A stretch of 64,000 bases of DNA from Saccharothrix saharensis (GCF_006716745.1 NZ_VFPP01000001.1:2108001-2172000); one strand, 5' to 3'. Shown: positions 25,477 through 34,036, counted from the stretch's first letter. Numbers and translations: made by a program. Notes: generated by a model not told the origin, from the sequence alone.

Positions 25477-26792
25477 GCGTCACCTCGGCGCAGGCCGTCG
25501 AGGCGCTGCCAGAACGTCGGGAAGGACTTGGCGACGCAGCCGGGGTCCTTGATCACGACGCCAGGGGTCCGCAGCCCCATGATGGCGAAGGCCATCGCGA
25601 TGCGGTGGTCGTCGTAGGTGTCGATCACGGCGCCGCGCGGCGCCGAACCGCCGTGAATGGTCATCGTGTCGATCGTGGTGTCGACCGTGACGCCCATCTT
25701 GCGCAGCTCGGTGCTCACGGCGTCGATGCGGTCGCACTCCTTGAACCGCAGGTTGCCGATGCCGGTGATGTGGGTGTTGCCCGTGGCGTAGGCGGCGACG
25801 ATGGCGAGGGTGGGCACGACGTCGGGCATGTTCGACATGTCGATGTCGATGCCGGTGAGGGCGCCACCCTCGAGCGTGATCGAGTCCGTGTCGGCGTTGG
25901 CGGTGCAGCCCATCCGCACCAGCGCGTCGACGAGCCCGACATCGCCCTGCACGGACGCGCGGGTGATGCCGGGGATGCGCACGCGGCCTCGGAGGATCGC
26001 GGCGGCGGCCAGGAAGTACGACATGCCCGAGGCGTCGGGCTCCACGGTGACCTGACCTGCCTGGTAGCGCTGGCCGGCGGCGACGCTGAAGGACGTGTAG
26101 CCGTCGCGCTCCACGACGACGCCGTTGCGCTTCATCGCCTCGACGGTCATGTCGACGTAGGGCTTGGACAGCAGGTCGCCCACGATCTCGACCCGCACGT
26201 CGTTCTGCGCGTAGGGCGCGCTGATCAGCAGGCTGCTGGTGAACTGGCTGCTCACCGTGCCGTCGACCCGGGTGTCGCCGCCGACCAGGGCCGGCCCCTC
26301 GACCGCGATGGGCGGCGAGCCGTTGCCGCGCAGCGCGGTGGCCGTCACCCCCAAGGGCGCGAGCGCTTCCAGCAGGTGCGCCATCGGACGCTCCTGCATG
26401 CGGTCGCTCCCCGTGAGCACCGTGCGTCCCCGGGCGAGCCCCGCCATGGTGATGAGCAGGCGGATGGGCGTCCCGGCGTTGCCCATGTGGATCTCCCGCG
26501 CGGGCGCGGTCATGGGGTTGCCGGTGGGTGTGACGGTGACGATGTTGCTCGACTCGTCGATGTCGACCTCGACGTGGCCGAATGCGCGCAACGCCTTCGA
26601 CAGCAGGATGGTGTCCTGCGACAGCAGGGCGTTGTGCAGGGTGGTCGGCCGGCTGCTCAAGCCGGCCATCGCGAGGAACCGGTTGGTGTAGCTCTTCGAG
26701 CCGAGGACTTGGACCGAGGCGTCCACCTGGTCGAGGGTGGCGATCTCCCACTCCGGTAGCGACAGCACGGCGTTGTCTGCGGTGGACGTCAT
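25473..26792 (-). CDS. EPSP synthase (AroA) homologue, predicted arsenoenolpyruvate synthase
   Basis: A 439-residue enolpyruvyl transferase with the AroA inside-out barrel motifs: [11 protein letters not shown] (Lys33), [63 protein letters not shown] and KSFPTFW. All PEP-contacting positions seem present, while the N-terminus and shikimate-side loops are divergent. In bisenarsan-type clusters this homologue is thought to move enolpyruvate from PEP-derived chemistry onto arsenate, giving arsenoenolpyruvate. The pairing with a mutase and a phosphonopyruvate-decarboxylase homologue fits that path and not aromatic biosynthesis. An SD (GAGGAG) precedes the ATG. The gene is 87 bp after the SDR gene and overlaps the mutase gene. 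Confidence 0.9.
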   Translation of the reverse strand: MTSTADNAVLSLPEWEIATLDQVDASVQVLGSKSYTNRFLAMAGLSSRPTTLHNALLSQDTILLSKALRAFGHVEVDIDESSNIVTVTPTGNPMTAPAREIHMGNAGTPIRLLITMAGLARGRTVLTGSDRMQERPMAHLLEALAPLGVTATALRGNGSPPIAVEGPALVGGDTRVDGTVSSQFTSSLLISAPYAQNDVRVEIVGDLLSKPYVDMTVEAMKRNGVVVERDGYTSFSVAAGQRYQAGQVTVEPDASGMSYFLAAAAILRGRVRIPGITRASVQGDVGLVDALVRMGCTANADTDSITLEGGALTGIDIDMSNMPDVVPTLAIVAAYATGNTHITGIGNLRFKECDRIDAVSTELRKMGVTVDTTIDTMTIHGGSAPRGAVIDTYDDHRIAMAFAIMGLRTPGVVIKDPGCVAKSFPTFWQRLDGLRRGDA

Positions 26793-26879
26793 GGGGTTGG
26801 CTCCTCGTTGTGCGGCGGCTCGGGGGCCGGTTGTGCGGGTTTGGCGGTGAGGTCGGGCGGTGGCGCCGGGTGGGTGCGC

Positions 26880-27632
26880 TCAGGGCTCTCGGTGCACCTT
26901 GTGCTGAGCGGCCTGGGCACGCGGGCGCACGACCAGCAAGTCCACGTTGACGTGAGGTGGGCGGGTCACCGCCCAGGTGATGGCGTCGGCGACGTCCTCG
27001 GCCGTCAGGGGCTGGGCGACGCCCTGGTAGACGGCCGCGGCTTTGGCCGCGTCGCCTCGGTAGCGGTTGAGCGAGAACTCCTCGGTGCGGACCATGCCCG
27101 GGGCGATCTCGATGACGCGGACCGGCCGATCGACCAGTTCCATGCGCAGCGTGCCCGCGAGGGCGTGCTGCGCGTGCTTGGCGGCGCTGTACCCGCCGCC
27201 ACCGTCGTACACGGTGAACGACGCGGTCGAGGTCAGCACGACGACAACACCGTTGCCACCGGCGACCAACTGCGGGAGCAGGGCCTGCGTCAGGTGGAGC
27301 GAGCCCATGACGTTGGTCTCGAACATGGCGCGCCAGTCCTGCGGTCGCGCCTCCTCGACCGGTTCGGTGCCGATGGCGCCACCCGCGTTGTTGACCAGGA
27401 CGTCGCACCGCGGCAGCGATGCCGCGAAGTCGCGCACCGCGGCCTGGTCGGTGACGTCGACCTCCGCCACGACGGCCTCGGCTCCGTCGTCGCGGATCCG
27501 GCGGGCGACCGCTTCGAGCCGGTCGAGCCGGCGAGCGACGAGCACGACGCGGTGCCCGGCGGCGGCGAGGCCGCGTGCGGTCGCCGCGCCGATGCCACTG
27601 CCGGCGCCCGTGATGACGGCGCTCGGTTGCAA
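26880..27632 (-). CDS. Short-chain dehydrogenase/reductase
   Basis: A 250-residue SDR with TGAGSGIG at the NAD(P) site, NNAGG and a catalytic Ser-Tyr-Lys set in STASFTVYDGGGGYSAAKH. The Arg after the second strand (LVARRLDRLE) favours NADPH. The TTG start was chosen because GGGGA lies 4-8 nt ahead and the Rossmann strand begins at once; the longer frame has no similarity. Between the unknown 135-residue protein gene and the EPSP-synthase homologue, its best-fitting role is reduction of arsonoacetaldehyde to 2-hydroxyethyl arsonate, the building block of bisenarsan. That step is inferred; a polyketide tailoring role is the alternative. Confidence 0.85.
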   Translation of the reverse strand: MQPSAVITGAGSGIGAATARGLAAAGHRVVLVARRLDRLEAVARRIRDDGAEAVVAEVDVTDQAAVRDFAASLPRCDVLVNNAGGAIGTEPVEEARPQDWRAMFETNVMGSLHLTQALLPQLVAGGNGVVVVLTSTASFTVYDGGGGYSAAKHAQHALAGTLRMELVDRPVRVIEIAPGMVRTEEFSLNRYRGDAAKAAAVYQGVAQPLTAEDVADAITWAVTRPPHVNVDLLVVRPRAQAAQHKVHREP

Positions 27633-27667
27633 GTCGTCCCCAGTCCTGTGGTGGTGGTCGAAGGCGC

Positions 27668-28075
27668 TCAACGCCGACCGATGACCTTGGTGCAGCACAA
27701 CCAGAGGTAGCCGGCCGGTGGAACGGTGTAGAAGTCGACGCCGTCGACCGTGCGGCCGGAGGTGATCTCCCCGCTCACGAAGGTGATCGGATGCCCGCTG
27801 GTCCGCGCGGACGGCCAGTGCTCGATCGGGGCGAACTCCTGCGGCGCCTGGGCGGTGTTCTCCACGCACAGCAGTTCCACGGTGTGATCAGCGCTGGTGC
27901 GCAGGACAGCGCGCCAACCCGGTGCGATGCGGACGGCTTCGGCCGTCGCGGTCCCGGACAACGCCGGTGCCGCGAGCGAATCGGGGTGCGAGCACCTGCG
28001 CGCGGCCGACTCCTGCGCCCGCGGACGCGGGTGAGCGGCGCGGTCGTCGACGAGCGCCTCGGTCAGCGGTGTCAT
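27668..28075 (-). CDS. Conserved-context hypothetical protein with a C-terminal Cys-Cys pair
   Basis: A 135-residue protein I do not recognise. The first 45 residues are Ala/Arg/Pro-rich and probably loose. The rest alternates short hydrophobic strands (AVLRTSADHTVELLCVENT, ITFVSGEITSG, VDFYTVPPAGYLWLCC), as in a small beta-barrel or cupin-like fold. The vicinal cysteines near residue 128 sit in a hydrophobic strand. The ATG shares one base with the TGA of the amidotransferase-like gene (TGATG), and the SDR gene follows 35 bp on. An arsenic-handling or partner role for the adjacent CTP-synthase-like protein is possible, but nothing in the sequence proves it. Confidence 0.7.
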   Translation of the reverse strand: MTPLTEALVDDRAAHPRPRAQESAARRCSHPDSLAAPALSGTATAEAVRIAPGWRAVLRTSADHTVELLCVENTAQAPQEFAPIEHWPSARTSGHPITFVSGEITSGRTVDGVDFYTVPPAGYLWLCCTKVIGRR

Positions 28076-28797
28076 CAGGCGCTCACCGAGGTCTTGCGTC
28101 CGGCGTTGGCCACCGCGGCGTCCAGGAAACCCTGCACGATCGGGTGAACCGAGTCAGGCGTGCTGGACAGCTCGGGCTGGTACAGGCACGCCGTGAAGAA
28201 CGGATGACCTGAGATTTCGAGGGCGCGCGGCGCGGCGGCGTCGTCCCAGGCGCTGAAGCGCACGTCGCCTTGAGTGGCTTTGTCGAGGAACTCCTGGACC
28301 ATGCCGTAGTTGCACTGCAGGATCTCACGCACCCGCGTCGCACCCCGGTAGATGGCCGACAGGTTGGAGCCTTCCCGGACCGACAGCCCGACCTTGTGGT
28401 CCGCGCTCTGCACGCACGTCGGCGGCAGGATCAGTTGCTCGATGGGGCCGAGCTCGTCGCCCAGCTCCGCGGTTTCCTCCATGTGCAGGACGTTCTGCGC
28501 GTACTCGAGCACCGCGCTGTAGAAGCCGCCGCACGTGCCGAGGAAGGGCACGCCGTTCTCGCGCGCGAACCGGATGGCACGGTGCACGCCTTGCTGGGCG
28601 TGGTAAGGCGCGCCCGGCACGACCCAGATCGCGTCCCAACCGGACAGGTCGGTGTCGTCGGTGATCCCCCGGGTGGGCACCCACTCGTAGTGGAAGCCCA
28701 ACTCGGGCAGCAGTGCCTCGATCCTCGGGTGCGCGGGTTCGTCGTGGTTGTACTGGTCACCGACCAGTGCCACCTTGGCGTGGGGCGCTGAGCGCAT
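28075..28797 (-). CDS. CTP-synthase-like class I amidotransferase-fold protein lacking the catalytic His
   Basis: A 240-residue stand-alone domain matching the C-terminal glutaminase half of CTP synthase (PyrG). The nucleophile elbow is LGTCGGFYSAVLEYA with Cys89. The usual FHPE motif reads YQPE (Gln207, Glu209), so the His of the Cys-His-Glu triad is gone and glutamine hydrolysis should fail. Bisenarsan-type clusters are reported to carry a CTP-synthase-like gene, whose role is unclear. It could bind a nucleotide or an arseno intermediate, or use Cys89 for another chemistry. It is the first gene of the minus-strand block, with SD GAGGAG ahead of the ATG and a 919-bp divergent region upstream. 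Confidence 0.82.
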   Translation of the reverse strand: MRSAPHAKVALVGDQYNHDEPAHPRIEALLPELGFHYEWVPTRGITDDTDLSGWDAIWVVPGAPYHAQQGVHRAIRFARENGVPFLGTCGGFYSAVLEYAQNVLHMEETAELGDELGPIEQLILPPTCVQSADHKVGLSVREGSNLSAIYRGATRVREILQCNYGMVQEFLDKATQGDVRFSAWDDAAAPRALEISGHPFFTACLYQPELSSTPDSVHPIVQGFLDAAVANAGRKTSVSA

Positions 28798-29716
28798 TCG
28801 CTACTCCTCGTCGGTTGTTGCTCGGGCCGGTGGCCGGCGCCCTGCGGAGGTCGATCGATGGGTGGTCGAGGGCCGGTTGGTGGAAGCGGCGATCCGGCCG
28901 TCACACAGTGGTCGCCGCGGGCTCCGTGTTCCTCGACGCACCACCCGCGGGCACGGCGAAATAGCACGCACGTCGCATTGGCATGGCCGGCCATAATCGA
29001 CCAACGCGAGCGGTGGACACATTTCAACTGCTAAGACAAGATCAATAAGGCCCGACGAGGAAGCCTCGCGAACCCCCCTGAAGCGGCTATCCATCCCCAA
29101 TTTTGGATCGACACTTACCGTTCCAGGGTAAGGCGCACAGCGGAGAGCACCACTCCACCGAACGGACGAATCTCGGTAAGCCCTCTCCGCACCTCGGCGG
29201 ACCGCGCCGTCCGCGGCCACACCGCCCCGACGTGCCCTTGGCGCTCAACACCGCAGCTACAGGCCACATGGGTCGCCACAGCCGTGCGGCACCGCAGGGG
29301 GCACAACCGCACCCGAGGGCAGCGCACGCCACCGCCCCGTCGAGCGATGCCATTCCAATCGGAATAATCACCGACCAGCCACAACAAGATAGTTGCTCAA
29401 CGTTTCCGTTATCCAGCCGGAGTTCTGCTTGACGCCTGGACACTTCCAGAACCGCGAGGTAGCGTCGCGGGCACTGCCGGTACGGGACACCGACTGGTGC
29501 GGCCGCGAAGTCGGTGTCACGCGTATGCGGTGAGCCGTCCTCACAGTAAATCCACCAGACAATCGACGGACCATCTGCACGCCCGCGCTCAGGGCGAGCG
29601 CGGGTGGCGCCGCCGGCTGCGGTCGCACCGCGGACAACCGGTCCGCCACGCGTTCGCACGGCGACGTACCCGACCGGCGCGCCGTCGGGCGGGAGAACGG
29701 ACAGACAGGAGCGCGG
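28798..29716. promoter_or_regulatory. Divergent intergenic region before the arseno-polyketide operon
   Basis: This is a 919-bp gap between the cluster's first gene (minus) and the molybdopterin oxidoreductase (plus). I see no convincing gene on either strand. Dyads present are ATGGCCGGCCAT (28983-28994), CTTACC-N7-GGTAAG (29114-29132) and ATTCC-N4-GGAAT (29352-29365). Stretches around 28990-29110 and 29340-29410 are AT-richer than the surroundings, as expected for promoters. Regulation of the cluster most likely acts here, though no ATCGA-N6-TCGAT element was found. Confidence 0.5.
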
Positions 29717-32242
29717 GTGCGGGAAACACCGATCACGAGGCGGGGGTTCGTCCGAGCTGCCGTGGTGGGCGGCTCGGCGCTGTCCATCGGCACGGTCGAC
29801 CACGCCGCCGGCACGGCGTCACCCGCGTCGGCCGGCGACGTGGCCCCACCGATCACGCCCGGTCCCGCCGGCGCTTCCCCGCTGCCTTTCGTCGAGGGTG
29901 CACCGGCGCTCGAACCCGACCGCGTCGTCACGACCGCCTGCCAGTTCTGCAACTCCAACTGCCGGATGCGGGTCGGCCTCAAAGCCGGTCAGATCGTGTC
30001 GATCACCGGAGAGCGCGCCGACCCCGTGCAAGCGGGATCCCTGTGCGTCAAAGCACCGATGATGCCGCAGGTCACCTACAACCACGCCCGGGTCACGACG
30101 CCTCTCAAACGGGTAGCGGGGGCCAAGGGAAGCCCGGACTCGCGCTTCACCCCGGTCTCGTGGGACGAGGCGCTCGACCTGATCGCCGACCGGCTCCTGG
30201 CGTTGCGCGACAACGGCGAAGGACACGCGATCGCCAACCGCGCGACGGGCCGACTACCGCAGGGAGCGGGATCGCTGGCCGCACGCATGTTGACGATGCT
30301 GGGCAGCCCCAACGCCACGGACGTCGGCCCCACCTGCAACGACGCGGGTGGCGACGCGCTGAGCACGTCGTTCGGCTTGAGCAACTTCACCAACGGCTAC
30401 GGCAAGGACGGCGCGACCGGCCGGGAAGACCTGGGCGCGGCACGTTTCCACCTGTTCCTGGGCACCAACCAGGCGGAGACGCACCCCGTCACCTTCGACT
30501 ACCTGCTGCGGGCCAGGCAACGGACCGGTGCCCGGATCGTCGTGGTGGACCCGCGCCGGACGGCCACCGCGGCGCGGGCCGACGAGTGGATCAGCCCGAA
30601 GCCGCACACCGACCTCGCCCTCGTGCTCGCACTGCTGCACAAGATCATCCACTCCGGCCTGCACGACCGCCGCTTCGTCGAGGAGTGGGTCGTCGGTTTC
30701 GAGCAGCTGCGGGAGCACCTCACCCGGCACGGCTACACCCCGCGGTGGGCGGAGGGCGTCACCGGCGTGCCGGCTCGTGACATCGAACGGCTGGCCGAGC
30801 AGTACGCCCGCGCGAAGCCCGCCGCGATCTTCTGCAACGCCGGGATCTCCCACCAGCTCAACGCCTTCCACACCTACCGGGCGCTGACCTTCCTGTCCGC
30901 CATCACGGGCAACATCGGCGTGCTGGGTGGTGGGTGCAACTTCATGCACAACACCTGGCCGGGTGAGCTGCGCCTGCCCCCGCTGGAGGTGGACGCGCCG
31001 CCGATCACCCAGCCGGCGCTACCGGTCGGTCCGGACTCCTTCGCCGAATCGATCCTGTCCGGTGCGCCGTACCGCCTCAGAGCGGTGATCAACCAGGGCA
31101 ACCCGTTGATCGCCTCGGCGAACACGCACAAGGTCCGCGAGGCGTACGCGAAGCTCGACTTCCACGTGTACGTCGGCCTGTTCAGGGAAGAGGCGGCCCG
31201 GTACGCCGACGTGATCCTGCCCGCCGCCGGCGGCTTGGAACTCGACGGCGTGTACATGCGCCGCGACGATCGCGGCATCCGCTGGCAACAGCAGGTGGTG
31301 CCGCGGGTCGGCGAGTCCAAACCGGACTGGGAGATCTGGCTGGACCTCGCGCGGGCCATGGCACGGCGCGACCGCACACGCCCCGCCTCCGATTGGCGAG
31401 CTGCCTTCCCCGCGGGCTGGAAGACCTACTCCGACCTGTGGCAGGAGTTCGTCGCGCACACCCCGGGGATGGGCGGCATGTCCCAACAGAGGCTGGAAGG
31501 GCTGGCAGAGCCCTTGCGCTGGCCGTGTCCCGATGATCGCCACCCCGGCGTCAGCGCGCTCTACCTCGACCACCCGTCGTGGTACCAGGCCGCTGCATCA
31601 CTCAACCCCGCCAACGCGGGCAAGCGCTTCTTGACGCCCAGCGGGAAGGTCGAGATCCACACCCCGGAACTGGACGAGATGTTGCGTCCCGCCGGGCACG
31701 GCGCGTTACCGGTGTTCTACACCCATCCCGAGGTGACCGGCGGGCTGCCGACCATCGCCTACGGCACCCGGTACGTGGCGAACCCGGTCAACCCGCGAGC
31801 GTTGACCATCGAGGCCGCCATCGGCGTGCCGAACGACTCCGATGTGCACGAGCGGTACCCGTTGATGGGCACCACCGGACGTCCCAGCGTCGTGCACTTC
31901 GCGTCGGCGCTGCACTGGACGCACACCGGCAAGCAGCTCAACGGTGTGCGCCTGGTGCAGATCCACCCGCGCACCGCCGGGCGCCTGGGGATCGCGAACG
32001 GCGACGAGGTCGTCGTGGAGAGCCCGCGGGGCGCGGTGACCGGCACCGCGCTGCACTGGGAGGGCATCCGCGAGGACACGATCTTCGTACCGAACACCTT
32101 CGGTCCGGCGCAGGAGTTCGGTGACCAGTTCGGTCAACCCCGCTACAGCCCGGTGAACGAGCTGGTCGACGACCGCTTCCACGACAACCTGTCCGGGCAG
32201 CAGGCCTACAAGTGCTTCGCCTGCCGGGTCAGGAAGGCGTGA
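29717..32242 (+). CDS. Tat-exported molybdopterin oxidoreductase (candidate arsenite oxidase or arsenate reductase)
   Basis: An 841-residue DMSO-reductase-superfamily catalytic subunit. The twin-arginine signal is TRRGFVRAA (residues 7-15). Four cysteines (75, 78, 82 and 110; ACQFCNSNC and GSLCVKA) fit a [4Fe-4S] cluster, and Cys207 in GPTCNDAGG is the probable Mo ligand. The CQFC start recalls AioA, but AioA has a [3Fe-4S] site and no protein Mo ligand, so this protein is nearer the Nap/Nas/Arr/Arx side. No electron-transfer subunit lies next to it. Family substrate is not readable from sequence; the ars context suggests As(III)/As(V) redox, giving arsenate for the divergent cluster. The GTG start has AGGAG 6 nt ahead. 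Confidence 0.8.
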   Translation: MRETPITRRGFVRAAVVGGSALSIGTVDHAAGTASPASAGDVAPPITPGPAGASPLPFVEGAPALEPDRVVTTACQFCNSNCRMRVGLKAGQIVSITGERADPVQAGSLCVKAPMMPQVTYNHARVTTPLKRVAGAKGSPDSRFTPVSWDEALDLIADRLLALRDNGEGHAIANRATGRLPQGAGSLAARMLTMLGSPNATDVGPTCNDAGGDALSTSFGLSNFTNGYGKDGATGREDLGAARFHLFLGTNQAETHPVTFDYLLRARQRTGARIVVVDPRRTATAARADEWISPKPHTDLALVLALLHKIIHSGLHDRRFVEEWVVGFEQLREHLTRHGYTPRWAEGVTGVPARDIERLAEQYARAKPAAIFCNAGISHQLNAFHTYRALTFLSAITGNIGVLGGGCNFMHNTWPGELRLPPLEVDAPPITQPALPVGPDSFAESILSGAPYRLRAVINQGNPLIASANTHKVREAYAKLDFHVYVGLFREEAARYADVILPAAGGLELDGVYMRRDDRGIRWQQQVVPRVGESKPDWEIWLDLARAMARRDRTRPASDWRAAFPAGWKTYSDLWQEFVAHTPGMGGMSQQRLEGLAEPLRWPCPDDRHPGVSALYLDHPSWYQAAASLNPANAGKRFLTPSGKVEIHTPELDEMLRPAGHGALPVFYTHPEVTGGLPTIAYGTRYVANPVNPRALTIEAAIGVPNDSDVHERYPLMGTTGRPSVVHFASALHWTHTGKQLNGVRLVQIHPRTAGRLGIANGDEVVVESPRGAVTGTALHWEGIREDTIFVPNTFGPAQEFGDQFGQPRYSPVNELVDDRFHDNLSGQQAYKCFACRVRKA

Positions 32243-32323
32243 TCGCCACAAGCCACCCGCGTCCACCGGTGTCCGGCACTTGAGACACCCGACCACAACA
32301 CCGCCCGCCTTGGAGGAGGACCG

Positions 32324-32707
32324 ATGTCCCGAGTGCAACTCGCCCTTCGCGTGGGAGACCTTGAGGCGTCCATCGACTTCTACCGCAAGCTGTTCGGTGC
32401 CGAGCCCACGAAGCGGCGTCCCGGCTACGCCAACTTCGCGCTCGAACAGCCGCCGCTCAAGCTGGTCCTCTTGGCCGGTGAACCCGGACAGTCCACGGTG
32501 ATGGACCACCTCGGAGTCGAGGTCGTGTCCACCGACGAGGTACAGGCGGCGACGACTCGGCTGTCCGACCAAGGCCTGGACACAGCCGTGGAGAACGAGA
32601 CCACGTGCTGCTACGCCGTCCAGGACAAGGTCTGGGTGGAAGGGCCCGGCAAAGAGCCGTGGGAAGTCTACGTCGTGAAGGGGGACGCCCCGATCGCCGG
32701 TGGATGA
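32324..32707 (+). CDS. arsI: ArsI-type C-As lyase (VOC family)
   Basis: A 127-residue vicinal-oxygen-chelate protein. The As(III)-binding pair Cys95-Cys96 lies in NETTCCYAVQDKVWV, which is the hallmark of ArsI. The Fe(II) ligands appear as His62 (DHLGVEV) and Glu114 (EPWEVYVV), with Gln5 where other ArsI proteins have His; Gln is known in some actinobacterial forms. ArsI cleaves the C-As bond of trivalent organoarsenicals such as methylarsonite with oxygen. Actinobacterial copies are often labelled CadI. It follows the molybdopterin enzyme by 81 bp, SD GGAGGA before the ATG. In a locus that builds C-As bonds it may protect the host or recycle arsenic. Confidence 0.88.
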   Translation: MSRVQLALRVGDLEASIDFYRKLFGAEPTKRRPGYANFALEQPPLKLVLLAGEPGQSTVMDHLGVEVVSTDEVQAATTRLSDQGLDTAVENETTCCYAVQDKVWVEGPGKEPWEVYVVKGDAPIAGG

Positions 32708-32968
32708 GCCCGGCATGCGACGGCGTCAGGCGGTGGCGACACGCGATCGGCGACTCGACCGGAACCCACCTCGGTGCGCCCAAGGTGCCGGACAGGTGGT
32801 GGTCCGGCCCTTTCGCGTGCGCCGACCTGATCCACCACCCGCGTGCGTCGAGCTCTCGGCACGGTGGACCACCGCTGTCCAGCGGGGCTCACCCGTGCGC
32901 CGACTGGACGTCTGAACCGTCTCGCCCACCGGACGAGCGAATGACGGAGCCAACCCGAAGGATGCCCC

Positions 32969-34027
32969 ATGGAAGTAGCCGTACTCGTATTAGTCCTCGC
33001 CCTCGCCGCGGTCAACGGCGGCAACGATGTCCCCAAGGGAGTGGCGACGCTGGCCGGCGCGGGCGTGGCCCGCATCCGCACCGCCATCATCTGGGGCACG
33101 ATCACCACGGCGATCGGCTGCCTCGTGTCACTCCAGTTCGCCTCGAAGATGACCGCCTTGTTCTCCCGTGGCATCGTCTCCGCAACGCCGACCGCTCCCT
33201 TCGCCGCTGCCGTGCTGACCGGAGCGGTGGCGTGGGTGGGCTTCGCCACCTGGCGTCGCCTGCCGGTGAGCACCACACACGCGTTGGTCGGTGGCTTGCT
33301 GGGTGCCGGAGTGCTCTTCTCCAGCAACCACGTCGAGTGGGCGGCGCTGTTGACCAAGGTCGTGCAGCCGCTCCTGCTCAGCGTCGGCGCCGCATGGGTG
33401 CTCTCCGCGCTGCTCACCTCCGGTGCCCGAAGGCTCAACCGTGCCGTCGGCAGGCGGTCGGCGGCACGCGCCCGTCCCGTCACCGGGGATCGGACCGGGA
33501 CTCCCACCGGTGTCGCCACGGCGGTGGAGAGCACCGCTGAAGCCGCGTCGACCGCGGTGGCGACCGGGGCCAGGGCGATCACCGTGCTGCACTGGGTCAC
33601 CAGCGGCCTCACCGGTTTCGCACGGGGGATGAACGACGCGCCGAAGATCGTCGCCATCGGATCGTTCGCGCTGCTCGGCAGCATGTCGACCACCGGGTTG
33701 CTGCTCGCCGTCACCGCTGTGATGGCGATCGGCGGCTTGGTCGTCGGGCGGCGCATCGCCGACCGGATGGCCAATGACGTGATCCGCATGTCCCACGTGG
33801 AGGGCTTCACCGCCAACCTCACGACCGCGACCCTGGTCAGCTTCGGCGCGTTCCAGGGACTGCCCATGTCCACCACCCAGGTGTCGGTCGGCGCGATCAC
33901 CGGCTTGTCCGGCACGGACGTGTCCAGGCTCAAGAAGAAGACGATCCGCGACTTCGCGATCGCCTGGCTGGCCACACCACCGTTCGCCGCGATCGTCTCC
34001 GCCGGGGCGTACCTGCTGCTCAGTTGA
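32969..34027 (+). CDS. pit: PiT-family inorganic phosphate/arsenate transporter
   Basis: A 352-residue PiT permease with about ten membrane segments. The two inverted-repeat signatures are present as AVNGGNDVPKGVATL near residue 16 and FARGMNDAPKIVAIG near residue 215, with a second conserved pair RLPVSTTHA and GLPMSTTQVS. A long Ala/Thr-rich loop joins the halves. PiT proteins carry phosphate with metal ions and admit arsenate. Beside ArsI and an arsenic-linked molybdoenzyme, arsenate uptake for the biosynthetic cluster or phosphate supply under arsenate stress is likely. AAGGA precedes the ATG by 7 nt. The 260 bp before it hold no clear gene. Confidence 0.88.
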   Translation: MEVAVLVLVLALAAVNGGNDVPKGVATLAGAGVARIRTAIIWGTITTAIGCLVSLQFASKMTALFSRGIVSATPTAPFAAAVLTGAVAWVGFATWRRLPVSTTHALVGGLLGAGVLFSSNHVEWAALLTKVVQPLLLSVGAAWVLSALLTSGARRLNRAVGRRSAARARPVTGDRTGTPTGVATAVESTAEAASTAVATGARAITVLHWVTSGLTGFARGMNDAPKIVAIGSFALLGSMSTTGLLLAVTAVMAIGGLVVGRRIADRMANDVIRMSHVEGFTANLTTATLVSFGAFQGLPMSTTQVSVGAITGLSGTDVSRLKKKTIRDFAIAWLATPPFAAIVSAGAYLLLS

Positions 34028-34036
34028 CCCACGGTT

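Noticed and set aside
25473..26792. Calling the EPSP-synthase homologue housekeeping aroA
   Set aside because: It is translationally coupled to an iPGM homologue and lies amid PKS and decarboxylase genes, with no other shikimate genes near.
29087..29803. Minus-strand open frame in the divergent region upstream of the arseno cluster
   Set aside because: No family similarity, low-complexity Arg/Gly composition, no SD, and it runs into the start of the molybdoenzyme gene.
29717..32242. Calling the molybdoenzyme AioA arsenite oxidase
   Set aside because: The fourth Cys of the cluster (Cys110) and the probable Mo-Cys do not fit AioA, and no Rieske subunit gene is adjacent. Kept as a candidate arsenic oxidoreductase only.
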